Source: Serratia marcescens (lineage in GTDB: Bacteria; Pseudomonadota; Gammaproteobacteria; Enterobacterales; Enterobacteriaceae). Taken from it: 64,000 nucleotides of DNA. Shown piece after piece: positions 9,062 to 18,576 of this stretch (position 1 is its first letter; every line of letters starts with the position of its first letter). The DNA is taken from NCBI RefSeq assembly GCF_029846115.1, contig NZ_JARVZZ010000001.1:2356001-2420000 (forward strand). Direction: 5' to 3'. Under the pieces are notes generated by a model. It was not told where the DNA came from. It did not search any database and saw only the letters and a program-made list of their open reading frames with translations. A program made the position numbers and the translations under genes.

Positions 9062-9526
9062 ATGATGAACAACGACGTGCTGCGCAGCGTGCGCTATATG
9101 CTGAGCATTAACAACGCCAAAATGGTCGAGATTATCAAACTGGACGATTTCGAGGTGGCGGTGTCGGCGATGGACGCTTACGTGATCAAAGAAGGCGAGC
9201 CGGGCTACGAGAAGTGCCCGGACGAAGTGATGGCACACTTCCTCAACGGCCTGGTGTTCTTCAAGCGCGGTAAGGACGATAAGTTCCCGGCGCCGGCGGT
9301 TGAACTGCCGATCACCAATAACCTGGTGCTGAAAAAGCTGCGCGTGGCGTTCGAGCTGAAAGACACCGACATGCACCAGATCTTCACCGCGGTGGACTTC
9401 CGCATCTCCAAGCCGGAGCTGAGCGCGCTGTTCCGCAAAGAAGGCACCAAGAACTACCGCCCATGCGGCGATCAGATGCTGCGCTACTTCCTCAAAGGGC
9501 TGGCGCAGCGCGTTCGCGGCGAGTAA
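9062..9526 (+). CDS. yehS: DUF1456 protein YehS
   Basis: This 154-residue cytoplasmic protein is made of two tandem DUF1456 repeats. They are seen as NNDVLRSVRYMLSINN... and ITNNLVLKKLRVAFELKD..., each ending in a conserved [FY]F[KR]KG-like/FRKEGTKNYRPCGDQ segment. It matches Escherichia coli YehS in length and character. The function is unknown. Two ATG codons (9062 and 9065) are possible starts. A strong terminator follows. Confidence 0.9.
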   Translation: MMNNDVLRSVRYMLSINNAKMVEIIKLDDFEVAVSAMDAYVIKEGEPGYEKCPDEVMAHFLNGLVFFKRGKDDKFPAPAVELPITNNLVLKKLRVAFELKDTDMHQIFTAVDFRISKPELSALFRKEGTKNYRPCGDQMLRYFLKGLAQRVRGE

Positions 9527-9549
9527 TACGCAACGTTCACCGAACATCG

Positions 9550-9577
9550 GGCGCAATCGCAAGGTTGCGCCTTTTTT
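9550..9577 (+). terminator. Rho-independent terminator after yehS
   Basis: GGCGCAA (9550-9556) pairs with TTGCGCC (9565-9571) and is followed by six T residues (9572-9577). Confidence 0.85.
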
Positions 9578-9714
9578 ATTGCCGCTCTCCCGCCCGCCGT
9601 TGTTGTACAGGCCCTCAGCCATCCGCCATCGATGGTGGGCGGGCCGCCCCTCCGGTTACTTTTCCAGGGTTCGTTCAATGTCGATTGAAACGTAAAATCC
9701 AGAGGAGTAATTCA

Positions 9715-12700
9715 ATGGCTCAAATGTCAAAAGAAGATCCGCAGTTCAACGCAGGAAAAGCCGCCGCTCAGGTCAATGACGGCGGCGAATTCGTTGAATA
9801 TACCCCTGAACAGTTCGGCGCCGTAGGCGATGGCCTAGCCGATGATCGAGAGGCTGTCAGCGCCATGTTCGCTAAAGTGGCTATCGACGCCGCTAAATCG
9901 ATAAAAAAACGCCAGGTCAGAATGGCGAATGTTTATAGATTGACGCTGGGTACGGCTTGGCAGCCTTTGCAGATCCCCAGCAACTGTCATGTTTATGGCG
10001 GTGGTGAAATTCACCTGGATGACGATACGCCTCAAATCAACATTTTTAATACCGTTGAGCAGTCGAATTTTATCGTAGAAGATCTGAGGATCACGAGAAA
10101 GGCGACCCAGAAAGATGCAGATCCTATTTGGTGGTATGCCACTCGCGCGTGTACCGGCATGGCTTTCACCCGTTGTGAAAACTTCACGGTGAGGAATTGC
10201 GTCATCAGTATGCATACTGATGCTTTAGGCCTTTCTGACTGTACGTCCGTTACTCTTGAGAACAATTTACTTAAAGATCTGGGAGAGGAACCTATCGCGG
10301 TTCGTGGCGGCCGCCATATCACGATCCAGAATAACGAGCTGACGAATCACCAGGGCGACGGGATCCTGCTGAAAACGGGCGTGAACAGAGAGGCTTATGA
10401 CATCTTAATCGTGAACAATCATATTCACGATGGGCACAAGCCTGCGAAACCGGCAGGGGCAGGGCACACGCAAAGAGGGGGCGGGGTGACGCTCAATAAC
10501 GAGGTGACCGGAACGCCTCATTCATTCACTAACCTGACCGTTGCCAATAACCATATTGTTAATACCAGCTATGGCATCGCACTGGGTGGAATCAGTGACA
10601 TTAATATCTCTAATAACTATATCAAAACGATCGAAAGGTTCGGCATTCAGATAGACTATTCCTTAGTAAATAACCCCACCAAAATTCCTACGAATAATTC
10701 ACGAATTATTGGGAATCACGTTGAAGATACCGTTGAGAATGGCATCGACTATCACGGAAATAACGATATTTCTGTCGCGGAGTCTGTTATCGCAGATAAC
10801 TTTTTAAATTTCTGTGGTACCTCCACGGCGTCGGCCTTCAATGGCATTGCCGCAACGGAGGCGACCCTTTCAGGCAATATTATCAATAACTGTAAGGTCG
10901 CCCTGTTCGCCAATAGCTGCGTGATGACCGGCAACAAAATAACCAACTCCGGATGGACCAGCAGCCAGGTGTGGATCAAGCTCTATGGCGACCGCACGGT
11001 GTTTTCCGGCAATCGGGTAACGGACTCTGATTTTGGTTATATCCGCTTTTTGAATGGGAAAAACGCTATTATTGAAGGGAATGTGATTAAGCTTGCTGCG
11101 CCTGCCCGGGCACTGGAGTTAGGCGGGGCATTTGACGAAACGACCCTCATTGGCAAGAACGTCTGGGATTGCGCTTTTAAACCGATTCTCTCTACGATTG
11201 CTGGGGTAACGGGCAATCGACTTATTCAATATTCCTTCCCGAATGAAGGCGTGGACCACATTACCCCTCAGATGTTCGGTGCGAAGGGCGATTGGAATGA
11301 TACAGCCGGCGTTGGAACGGATGATACGCAGGCGTTTAAACAGGCTATCGCCTATGCGATTAATCAAGGCTACAAGAAGCTCTATGTTCCTGCTGGCAAC
11401 TATTACATTACGGATACGTTAAATTTAGGGGGGGAAAACTACACCGGAGATAAAGGCATTGCGATAGAGGGTGAAAATTGGATTAGTACGACATTCTTCT
11501 TTAAACCGACGTCTAATAATCATGCGTGTTTTGAGTCGAAAGGCGGTTCCGGGATCCATACCAACAGATATATCAGCGACGTGACGATTACGCCGTCCAA
11601 GGGTGCGTTATATACGGGCACCGGCTATCGGATCAATGGTTCCTGCTTCATGCGGCATGAAAGACTGCTGATTATGAAATTTTTTGTGAACCTACATCTG
11701 TTGAATGGCTATGCCGGTGCGTTTACCGAGTTCGTAAGTTTTCACTCTTGCCGGTTCCACCGCGGCCTGTCCAACATATTGATGGAGAGCAATGGCGGGG
11801 ATAGCTCCTTCCACGGCGTGGGGTTCCACGAAATTCAATGTCAGATCAAAGTCTCCGGCAATCCGGGCGATGGTGGCACAAATACGGATGCCGGCGTGGG
11901 GCTGGAGCTGAGAGGAAACGCCAACACGGTGCGGTGGTACAATGGTTTCTGTTATATCCACCTGTTCGGCGGCGTCGGCGCTACGGCGATTAAACTCACC
12001 CGAACCAACACCAATAACATCCTGGGGCAGTTTACTTGCGAAGGTGAAACCATTCTTCAGAGTGATGGAAGCACCTTTGAATGTCGAGGCGGTTTCTATA
12101 ACGTGAGTAATACCACTTACAATGTGGCGGCAGAGCCGGTAAACGGCATCGCGGCGGCATTTGTGTTTGATAACATGATGAGCAATACGGCAAGATTCGC
12201 CAACGCGGCAATCGCCGATATGGCTCCGAGGCAGCTTCCGTGGTCCTTGGCGGACAGGGCCAGCAATGGCGCTTATCCAGCCATTTTTCATGGCATCAAG
12301 GGTGAATCCGATAACCTGTTCTATGCCGCCAGAGGGGGGAATACCAACTACCATTACTTTGGCGGCATTTCTCCAGGCAATAGCCTTCAGGGGTTTGAAC
12401 CAGGCGTAAGACTGGCTCAGGACGGGGCTTCTTTCATTAGTTTTGCACCTAAGTTTACGCTTGGCGCTAATAACAATACGACCAGCAGTGGCGTATCCAT
12501 CTCCCCCGCGGATTTTTCGCCGCAGAAGGATATCGCGACCGCCTTAGGACAACCTTCATTCAAATGGAGCGGGTTGTACACTAAGCAGTTAACGGTTGCG
12601 GATAATGGCATTTACCCGGCCGGCAACGGCGCTTACCCTATTGGTGGGCCGAATAACCAATTCTCCTCTGGCCACATAAAAGTGTTGAATATTTATGATT

Positions 12701-12858
12701 CAGCAAACGTGAACGGAGACCCCATAGGTGTCAGAGTCGCCGTCCCCGCTTCGGCCGCCGCCCCCGGTAAAGTCGGCCAATGGTCGGCAGACGCCGCATT
12801 CTTTTATGTTTGTACGGCGGCCAATACCTGGAGAAGGGTCACGTTAGAAAACTGGTAG
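9715..12858 (+). CDS. Orphan tailspike-like tandem pectate-lyase beta-helix protein
   Basis: This 1047-residue protein starts at the ATG at 9715, preceded by AGAGGAG; the frame is open further upstream but overlaps yehS. It has two right-handed beta-helix modules. Each opens with the pectate-lyase-superfamily head typical of phage tailspikes: TPEQFGAVGDGLADD (about residue 29) and TPQMFGAKGDWNDTAGVGTDD (about 513). Asn-rich turns such as NNHI, ENNLL and GNIINN recur throughout. The C-terminus (GQWSADAAFFYVCTAANTWR) resembles the end of phage tail fibres. No signal peptide is visible. Codon use is AT-richer than in neighbours, suggesting acquisition. Depolymerase or adhesin function is inference. 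Confidence 0.75.
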   Translation: MAQMSKEDPQFNAGKAAAQVNDGGEFVEYTPEQFGAVGDGLADDREAVSAMFAKVAIDAAKSIKKRQVRMANVYRLTLGTAWQPLQIPSNCHVYGGGEIHLDDDTPQINIFNTVEQSNFIVEDLRITRKATQKDADPIWWYATRACTGMAFTRCENFTVRNCVISMHTDALGLSDCTSVTLENNLLKDLGEEPIAVRGGRHITIQNNELTNHQGDGILLKTGVNREAYDILIVNNHIHDGHKPAKPAGAGHTQRGGGVTLNNEVTGTPHSFTNLTVANNHIVNTSYGIALGGISDINISNNYIKTIERFGIQIDYSLVNNPTKIPTNNSRIIGNHVEDTVENGIDYHGNNDISVAESVIADNFLNFCGTSTASAFNGIAATEATLSGNIINNCKVALFANSCVMTGNKITNSGWTSSQVWIKLYGDRTVFSGNRVTDSDFGYIRFLNGKNAIIEGNVIKLAAPARALELGGAFDETTLIGKNVWDCAFKPILSTIAGVTGNRLIQYSFPNEGVDHITPQMFGAKGDWNDTAGVGTDDTQAFKQAIAYAINQGYKKLYVPAGNYYITDTLNLGGENYTGDKGIAIEGENWISTTFFFKPTSNNHACFESKGGSGIHTNRYISDVTITPSKGALYTGTGYRINGSCFMRHERLLIMKFFVNLHLLNGYAGAFTEFVSFHSCRFHRGLSNILMESNGGDSSFHGVGFHEIQCQIKVSGNPGDGGTNTDAGVGLELRGNANTVRWYNGFCYIHLFGGVGATAIKLTRTNTNNILGQFTCEGETILQSDGSTFECRGGFYNVSNTTYNVAAEPVNGIAAAFVFDNMMSNTARFANAAIADMAPRQLPWSLADRASNGAYPAIFHGIKGESDNLFYAARGGNTNYHYFGGISPGNSLQGFEPGVRLAQDGASFISFAPKFTLGANNNTTSSGVSISPADFSPQKDIATALGQPSFKWSGLYTKQLTVADNGIYPAGNGAYPIGGPNNQFSSGHIKVLNIYDSANVNGDPIGVRVAVPASAAAPGKVGQWSADAAFFYVCTAANTWRRVTLENW

Positions 12859-12902
12859 CAACCTGGCCTGCAACATATTGCGTATTGATCTCCATCGGCC
12901 TC

Positions 12903-12934
12903 CCGGGGCGGCGAGTGTCGTCGCCCCGGTTTTT
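12903..12934 (+). terminator. Rho-independent terminator after the beta-helix gene
   Basis: CCGGGG(CG) at 12903-12910 pairs with CGCCCCGG (12922-12929), extended inward by GCGA/TCGT with one mismatch, and is followed by TTTTT (12930-12934). Confidence 0.8.
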
Positions 12935-12976
12935 CCGCTTCGTCATCCCGCCATTGCACTCTTTTTGTTCTCCCGC

Positions 12977-12993
12977 TGCGCGCCGCTGGTGCA
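12977..12993. promoter_or_regulatory. NtrC-like enhancer site
   Basis: TGCGCGCCGCTGGTGCA matches the NtrC dyad TGCAC-N-GGTGCA except at the fourth and fifth positions of the left arm. Its centre is about 75 bp upstream of the -24 element. A further TGCACT half-site occurs at 12955. Confidence 0.5.
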
Positions 12994-13055
12994 GGCCGTT
13001 CACCCTCGTCGTCATAAGTTTTAATTATAATTTATTGAAATCATGAGATTAAAAA

Positions 13056-13072
13056 TTGGCACGCCGGTTGCT
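13056..13072 (+). promoter_or_regulatory. Sigma-54 (RpoN) promoter of the urea operon
   Basis: TTGGCACG-CCGG-TTGCT is an essentially perfect -24/-12 element: the invariant GG (13058-13059) and GC (13070-13071) are separated by 10 bases. It lies about 40 bp before the allophanate hydrolase start, with an NtrC-like site upstream. Nitrogen-limitation control is inferred. Confidence 0.85.
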
Positions 13073-13112
13073 CTGTTGAATCCCATCTTGTGTACCAGAT
13101 GGAATTCAGCCG

Positions 13113-14942
13113 ATGAGCGACCCTGTTGAAGCGTGCGGTTTTACCCTCAGTGAATGGCAGCACCATTATCAAACCCGTCCGGCGGGCGAGCGTCTCGCCT
13201 GCGTCAGCGCGACGATCGAAACGCTGATCGCCGGGCTGAACCCGGACGATAACGCCTGGCTGTATCTCGCCACGCCGGCGCAGCGCGAGCAGCAGTATCG
13301 GCAGCTGGCGCAACGGCTGGAAGCGGTCGCCGGCGATCTCAGCCGCCTGCCGCTGTTCGGCGTGCCCTTTGCCATCAAAGACAATATCGACGTCGGCGGC
13401 TGGCCGACCAGCGCCGCCTGCCCGGCGTTCACCTATCAAGCCGCGGCGGACGCCACCGTGGTCGCCCATCTGCGCGCCGCCGGGGCGATCGCACTCGGTA
13501 AAACCAACCTCGACCAGTTCGCTACCGGGTTGGTGGGCACCCGCTCACCTTACGGCGCGGTGGTCAACAGCTTCGACAGCCGCTACGTCAGCGGCGGTTC
13601 CAGCTCCGGCTCCGCCTCGGTGGTGGCGCGCGGCCTGGTGCCGTTCGCGCTGGGCACCGACACCGCCGGTTCGGGGCGCGTGCCCGCTGGGTTCAACAAC
13701 ATCGTCGGGCTGAAGCCGACCAAAGGGCGGCTGTCCAACCGCGGCGTGGTGCCGGCCTGCCGGTTGAACGATACGGTGTCGGTCTTCGCGCTGACGGTGG
13801 CCGATGCCGCGCAGGTGGCGGAGCTGGCGAGCGGCTTTGACGCGGCAGATCCGTATTCCCGCCCCGATCCGCATACCGCGCCGGCGGATATTCCCGCCGC
13901 GCCGCGTTTCGCCATCCCCGCCCAGCTGGAGTTTTTCGGTGACGCTCAGGCTGAGCGGGCGTTTCACCGTGCGCTGGCGCAGCTGCAGGCGGGCGGCGCC
14001 ACGCTGGAACCCCTCGATTTCGCGCCGTTTCGCACCCTGGCGGAGCAGCTGTATTACGGCCCCTGGGTGGCGGAGCGCACCGTGGCGATTGAGCAGGTGC
14101 TGGAAGCGAGCCCGCAGGCTATCGATCCGGTGGTGCGCGGCATCGTCGGCAACGGCCTGAGCTACAGCGCCTGCGACGCCTACAAGGCGGAATACCTGCG
14201 TGCCGAATTAGCGCGGCAGATCGCCCAGCGGCTGGCGCCGTTCGACGCGCTGGTGGTGCCGACCGCGCCCACTATTCGCACCCTGGCGGAGATGGCGCAG
14301 GAGCCGGTGCTGTTCAATTCGCAGTTCGGCACTTACACCAATTTCACCAACCTGGCCGATCTGAGCGCGCTGGCGCTGCCGGGACCGCTGCGCGAAGACG
14401 GGTTGCCGGCGGGCATTACCCTGATTGCGCCCGCCTGGCATGACCGGGCGCTGGCGGCATTTGGCCTGCGCTGGCAACGGCAATGCGCCTTGCCGCTCGG
14501 CGCTATCGGCCGAGCATTGCCGCCGCAGCCCGCGCCGGCGCCGTCGGCGGGACATGTGCGTCTGGCGGTAGTGGGCGCTCACCTCAGCGGCATGCCGCTC
14601 AACGCCCAGCTGACGCAGCGCGACGCGGTGCGGGTGGAGCAAACCGTCACCGCCCCCTGCTATCGCCTGTATGCGCTGGCCGATACCGAGCCGCCGAAGC
14701 CGGGTCTGGCGCGCGTGGCGCAGGGGGCGGCGATCCGCGTTGAGCTGTGGGACATCCCGCTGGCCCGTTTCGGCGAGTTTGTGGCGGAGATCCCGTCGCC
14801 CTTGGGCATCGGCACGCTGCTGCTGGCGGACGGCCGGCGGGTGAAGGGGTTTATCTGCGAAGCCTGGGCGCTGGAAGGCGCCACGGATATTACCGAGTTT
14901 GGCGGCTGGCGTGACTATCTCGCCGGCGTTAAGGGGGCATGA
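13113..14942 (+). CDS. atzF: Allophanate hydrolase
   Basis: This 609-residue enzyme hydrolyses allophanate to ammonia and CO2, the second step of the urea amidolyase route. The N-terminal amidase-signature domain carries the Lys89, Ser163, Ser187 triad (FAIKDN, GGSSSGSAS, TDTAGSGR). Its spacing matches Pseudomonas AtzF. The C-terminal part, from about residue 480, is the AtzF-specific domain (VAVGAHLSGMPLN and GIGTLLLADGRRVKGFICEAWA). It starts about 40 bp after a sigma-54 promoter and its end overlaps the start of the urea carboxylase gene, so both subunits of the pathway are translationally coupled. Confidence 0.93.
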   Translation: MSDPVEACGFTLSEWQHHYQTRPAGERLACVSATIETLIAGLNPDDNAWLYLATPAQREQQYRQLAQRLEAVAGDLSRLPLFGVPFAIKDNIDVGGWPTSAACPAFTYQAAADATVVAHLRAAGAIALGKTNLDQFATGLVGTRSPYGAVVNSFDSRYVSGGSSSGSASVVARGLVPFALGTDTAGSGRVPAGFNNIVGLKPTKGRLSNRGVVPACRLNDTVSVFALTVADAAQVAELASGFDAADPYSRPDPHTAPADIPAAPRFAIPAQLEFFGDAQAERAFHRALAQLQAGGATLEPLDFAPFRTLAEQLYYGPWVAERTVAIEQVLEASPQAIDPVVRGIVGNGLSYSACDAYKAEYLRAELARQIAQRLAPFDALVVPTAPTIRTLAEMAQEPVLFNSQFGTYTNFTNLADLSALALPGPLREDGLPAGITLIAPAWHDRALAAFGLRWQRQCALPLGAIGRALPPQPAPAPSAGHVRLAVVGAHLSGMPLNAQLTQRDAVRVEQTVTAPCYRLYALADTEPPKPGLARVAQGAAIRVELWDIPLARFGEFVAEIPSPLGIGTLLLADGRRVKGFICEAWALEGATDITEFGGWRDYLAGVKGA

Positions 14943-17900
14943 ACATGTTTACTACCGTACTGATCGCTAACCGCGGAGAGATCGCCTGCCGCGCCATTCG
15001 CACCCTGAAACGCCTGGGCGTCACCAGCGTAGCGGTCTATTCCGACGCCGACCGCAATGCGCCGCACGTCACCGAGGCCGACAGGGCAGTGGCGCTCGGC
15101 GGCGACAAGGCCGCCGACAGCTACCTGCGCATCGACAAAATCCTCGCGGCGGCGGCGGCCACCGGCGCGCAGGCGATCTACCCCGGCTACGGCTTTTTGT
15201 CCGAGAGCGCCGAGTTTGCCGACGCCTGCGAGGCGGCGGGCATCGCCTTTATCGGCCCGACGGCGGCGCAGATCCGCGAGTTCGGCCTCAAGCACCGAGC
15301 GCGCGAGCTGGCGGCGTTGGCCGGAGTGCCGATGACGCCGGGCACTGGCTTGCTGGAGAGCGTTGAGCAGGCGGTTACCGCCGCCGCGCGCATCGGCTAC
15401 CCGGTGATGCTGAAAAGCACCGCCGGCGGTGGCGGCATCGGCCTGACGCGCTGTGACGACGAGGCGGCGCTGCGCGACGCCTACGACAGCGTCAAACGGC
15501 TGGGAGAACAGTTCTTCCGCGACGCCGGCGCCTTTATCGAACGCTTCGTCGATCGCGCGCGCCACGTCGAGGTGCAGATTTTCGGTAACGGCCAGGGGCG
15601 GGTGGTAGCGCTCGGCGAGCGCGATTGCTCGCTGCAGCGCCGCAACCAAAAAGTGGTGGAAGAAACCCCGGCGCCGCACCTGCCGGCGGCAACCCGCCAG
15701 GCGCTGCATCGGGCGGCGGTGGCGCTGGGCGAATCGGTGAATTACCGCAGCGCCGGCACCGTGGAATTCATTTACGACGCCGCGCGCGACGAGTTTTACT
15801 TCTTGGAAGTGAACACCCGCTTACAGGTAGAGCACCCGATCACCGAGATGGTCACCGGCCTGGATCTGATCGAAGGCATGCTGCAGGTGGCGGCGGGCGA
15901 CGCGCTGGATTGGGCGGCGCTGCAACGCGCGCCGCAGGGCGCGGCGATCGAAGTGCGCCTCTACGCCGAAGATCCGTTGAAAAACTTCCAGCCCAGCCCC
16001 GGCGTGCTGACTGAAGTGCATTTCCCCGCCGACGTGCGCCTCGACGGGTGGGTGGCGACCGGCAGCGAAGTCTCGGCGTTTTACGATCCGATGATCGCCA
16101 AGCTGATCGTGCACGGCGCTGACCGCGCGCAGGCGCTGGAAAAACTGCGCGTCGCGCTGGCGGCGACCCGTTTGCACGGTATCGCCACCAACCTCGATTA
16201 TCTGCGACAGGTGATCGCCACGCCGCAATTTCAGCGCGGCGACGTTTGGACGCGCCTGCTGGACGATGTGCGTTTCCAGCCGCACTGCCTCGAAGTGCTG
16301 CAACCCGGCACCTACAGCAGCGTGCAGGATTATCCCGGCCGCCTCGGCTATTGGGACATCGGCGTACCGCCGTCCGGCCCGATGGACGACTTCGCGTTCC
16401 GGCTGGCCAACCGCATCGTCGGCAACCACCCGGCGGCCGCCGGGCTGGAGTTTACCCTGCAGGGGCCGACGCTGCGCTTTCATTGCGACGCCATCATCGC
16501 GCTGACGGGTGCCAGCTGCCCGGCCGACCTGGACGGCGAAGCGGTCGCTTACTGGCGGCCGATCGCGGTGCGGACCGGGCAGGTGCTGACGCTGGGGCGC
16601 GCCACGCACGGCTGCCGCACCTATCTGGCGGTACGCAACGGCTTTGATGTGCCGGTGTATCTCGGCAGCCGCTCCACCTTTGCGCTGGGCCAGTTCGGCG
16701 GCCACGCCGGGCGCACCCTGCGCGTGGCGGACATGCTGGCGATCGCTCAACCGACGCTGGCTGCTTGCACCACGCCGGCGCCGATCGCCGCGCCACAGGC
16801 GATGGACGACAGCCTGATCCCGCACTACGGCGATCAGTGGCACATCGGCGTGCTGTACGGTCCGCACGGCGCGCCGGACTTTTTCACCGCTGAATCAATA
16901 GAGGCCTTCTTCGCTACCGACTGGCAGGTGCATTACAACTCCAACCGCCTCGGCGTGCGCCTGGCGGGGCCGAAGCCCGAATGGGCGAGAGAGGACGGCG
17001 GCGAAGCCGGTTTGCATCCTTCCAACGTGCACGACTGCGAGTACGCCATCGGCGCGATCAATTTCACCGGCGACTTCCCGGTGATCCTGACCCGCGACGG
17101 GCCCAGCCTCGGCGGCTTCGTCTGCCCGGTGACCATCGCCAAGGCCGAGCTGTGGAAAGTGGGGCAGGTGAAGCCGGGCGACCGCATCCGGTTCCATCCG
17201 ATCGGCTTTCGCCAGGCGCAGTCGCTGGAGCAGGCGCAGTTGGGCAGCATCGAAGCGCTGGCGGCGGTGAAGGCCATCACCCTGCCGCCGCCGGATCTGG
17301 CTCCGGCGGAGACCGTTTCCGCTGCGGTGCTGGCGGCGCTGCCGGCGGCGGAAGGGCGCCCGGCGGTGGCGTATCGCCAGGCGGGGGACGGTTACCTCCT
17401 GATGGAGTACGGCGAAAACGTGCTCGATCTGGCGCTGCGGCTGCGCATTCATCTGCTGATGCAGTCGCTGCGGCAGGAGGCGATACCGGGCGTGGCGGAG
17501 CTGGCGCCGGGCGTGCGTTCGCTGCAAATCCGCTACGACAGCCGGCAGATTAGCCAGGCCGATCTGCTGCAGCGCCTGCTGGCGCGCGAACGGGCGCTGG
17601 GGGACGTCAGCCGCCTGAAGGTGCCGACGCGCACCGTTTGGCTGCCGATGGCGTTCGAGGATTCGGCCACGCTGGGCGCGGTGGATCGCTATCAGCAGAC
17701 GGTGCGTGCCTCGGCGCCCTGGCTGCCGAACAACGTCGATTTCATTCAGCGCATCAACGGTCTGAGCCAACGCGAGCAGGTGCGCGACATTCTGTTCGAC
17801 GCCAGCTACCTGATCCTCGGGCTGGGGGACGTCTACCTCGGTGCACCCTGCGCGGTGCCGCTCGATCCGCGCCATCGCCTGCTGAGCTCCAAATACAACC

Positions 17901-18565
17901 CGGCGCGCACCCACACCGCCGAAGGAACGGTCGGCATCGGCGGCATGTACATGTGCATTTACGGCATGGATTCGCCGGGCGGTTACCAGCTGGTGGGGCG
18001 CACGCTGCCGATCTGGAACAAATTCCTCAAAAACCCGCAGTTCACCGCCGGTGAGCCCTGGCTGCTGCGCTTCTTCGATCAGGTGCGCTTCTACCCGGTC
18101 AGCGAGCAAGAACTGGACGAGCAGCGCGAAGCGTTCCGCGAAGGGCGCATGCAGGTGCGTATCGAAGAGAGCGAATTCGACTTCGCTGCCTACACCGATT
18201 TCCTGGCCGACAACGCCGAGGCGATCGCCGACTTCCAGCATCGCCAGCAGCAGGCGTTCAGCGCCGAAGTGGCGCGCTGGCGCAGCGATGACGACGAGGC
18301 CGAGGCGCAGCTGTTGCCGCCGGTTGAAGAAGACGCGATCGACGGCGATTTGGTCAGCGCCGATCTGAACGGCAGCGTGTGGAAGATCCTGGTGGAGCCG
18401 GGGCAGGCGGTGGCGGCCGGGCAGCCGCTGATCGTGGTCGAGGCGATGAAGATGGAATTGGCGGTCACCGCGCCGCGCGCCGGGATCGTCAAACGTATCA
18501 GCTGCCGGCAGGGGCGGCCGGTCGGGCCGGGCGACGCCCTGCTGTGGCTGGAAAAAGCGGTCTGA
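14939..18565 (+). CDS. uca: Urea carboxylase (biotin-dependent)
   Basis: This 1208-residue ATP- and biotin-dependent enzyme carboxylates urea to allophanate. In order it has a biotin carboxylase domain (1 to about 450; GGGGIG and HVEVQIFG visible), a KipA/KipI-like carboxyltransferase region (about 455-1050; SVQDYPGRLGYWDIGVPPSGPM) and a C-terminal biotin carrier domain with EAMKMEL, the biotinylated residue being Lys1171. Length matches bacterial urea carboxylases. It starts inside the last codons of atzF (ATGA overlap); a second ATG at 14945 is possible. Confidence 0.95.
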   Translation: MNMFTTVLIANRGEIACRAIRTLKRLGVTSVAVYSDADRNAPHVTEADRAVALGGDKAADSYLRIDKILAAAAATGAQAIYPGYGFLSESAEFADACEAAGIAFIGPTAAQIREFGLKHRARELAALAGVPMTPGTGLLESVEQAVTAAARIGYPVMLKSTAGGGGIGLTRCDDEAALRDAYDSVKRLGEQFFRDAGAFIERFVDRARHVEVQIFGNGQGRVVALGERDCSLQRRNQKVVEETPAPHLPAATRQALHRAAVALGESVNYRSAGTVEFIYDAARDEFYFLEVNTRLQVEHPITEMVTGLDLIEGMLQVAAGDALDWAALQRAPQGAAIEVRLYAEDPLKNFQPSPGVLTEVHFPADVRLDGWVATGSEVSAFYDPMIAKLIVHGADRAQALEKLRVALAATRLHGIATNLDYLRQVIATPQFQRGDVWTRLLDDVRFQPHCLEVLQPGTYSSVQDYPGRLGYWDIGVPPSGPMDDFAFRLANRIVGNHPAAAGLEFTLQGPTLRFHCDAIIALTGASCPADLDGEAVAYWRPIAVRTGQVLTLGRATHGCRTYLAVRNGFDVPVYLGSRSTFALGQFGGHAGRTLRVADMLAIAQPTLAACTTPAPIAAPQAMDDSLIPHYGDQWHIGVLYGPHGAPDFFTAESIEAFFATDWQVHYNSNRLGVRLAGPKPEWAREDGGEAGLHPSNVHDCEYAIGAINFTGDFPVILTRDGPSLGGFVCPVTIAKAELWKVGQVKPGDRIRFHPIGFRQAQSLEQAQLGSIEALAAVKAITLPPPDLAPAETVSAAVLAALPAAEGRPAVAYRQAGDGYLLMEYGENVLDLALRLRIHLLMQSLRQEAIPGVAELAPGVRSLQIRYDSRQISQADLLQRLLARERALGDVSRLKVPTRTVWLPMAFEDSATLGAVDRYQQTVRASAPWLPNNVDFIQRINGLSQREQVRDILFDASYLILGLGDVYLGAPCAVPLDPRHRLLSSKYNPARTHTAEGTVGIGGMYMCIYGMDSPGGYQLVGRTLPIWNKFLKNPQFTAGEPWLLRFFDQVRFYPVSEQELDEQREAFREGRMQVRIEESEFDFAAYTDFLADNAEAIADFQHRQQQAFSAEVARWRSDDDEAEAQLLPPVEEDAIDGDLVSADLNGSVWKILVEPGQAVAAGQPLIVVEAMKMELAVTAPRAGIVKRISCRQGRPVGPGDALLWLEKAV

Positions 18566-18576
18566 ACGGAGAGGCG

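Noticed and set aside
9463..9714. N-terminal extension of the beta-helix protein into yehS
   Set aside because: It is simply an open frame over yehS and its terminator; the ATG at 9715 has a strong ribosome-binding site.
9535..12935. A prophage around the tailspike-like gene
   Set aside because: No integrase, terminase, capsid, tail or lysis gene and no attachment-site repeats are visible on either side.
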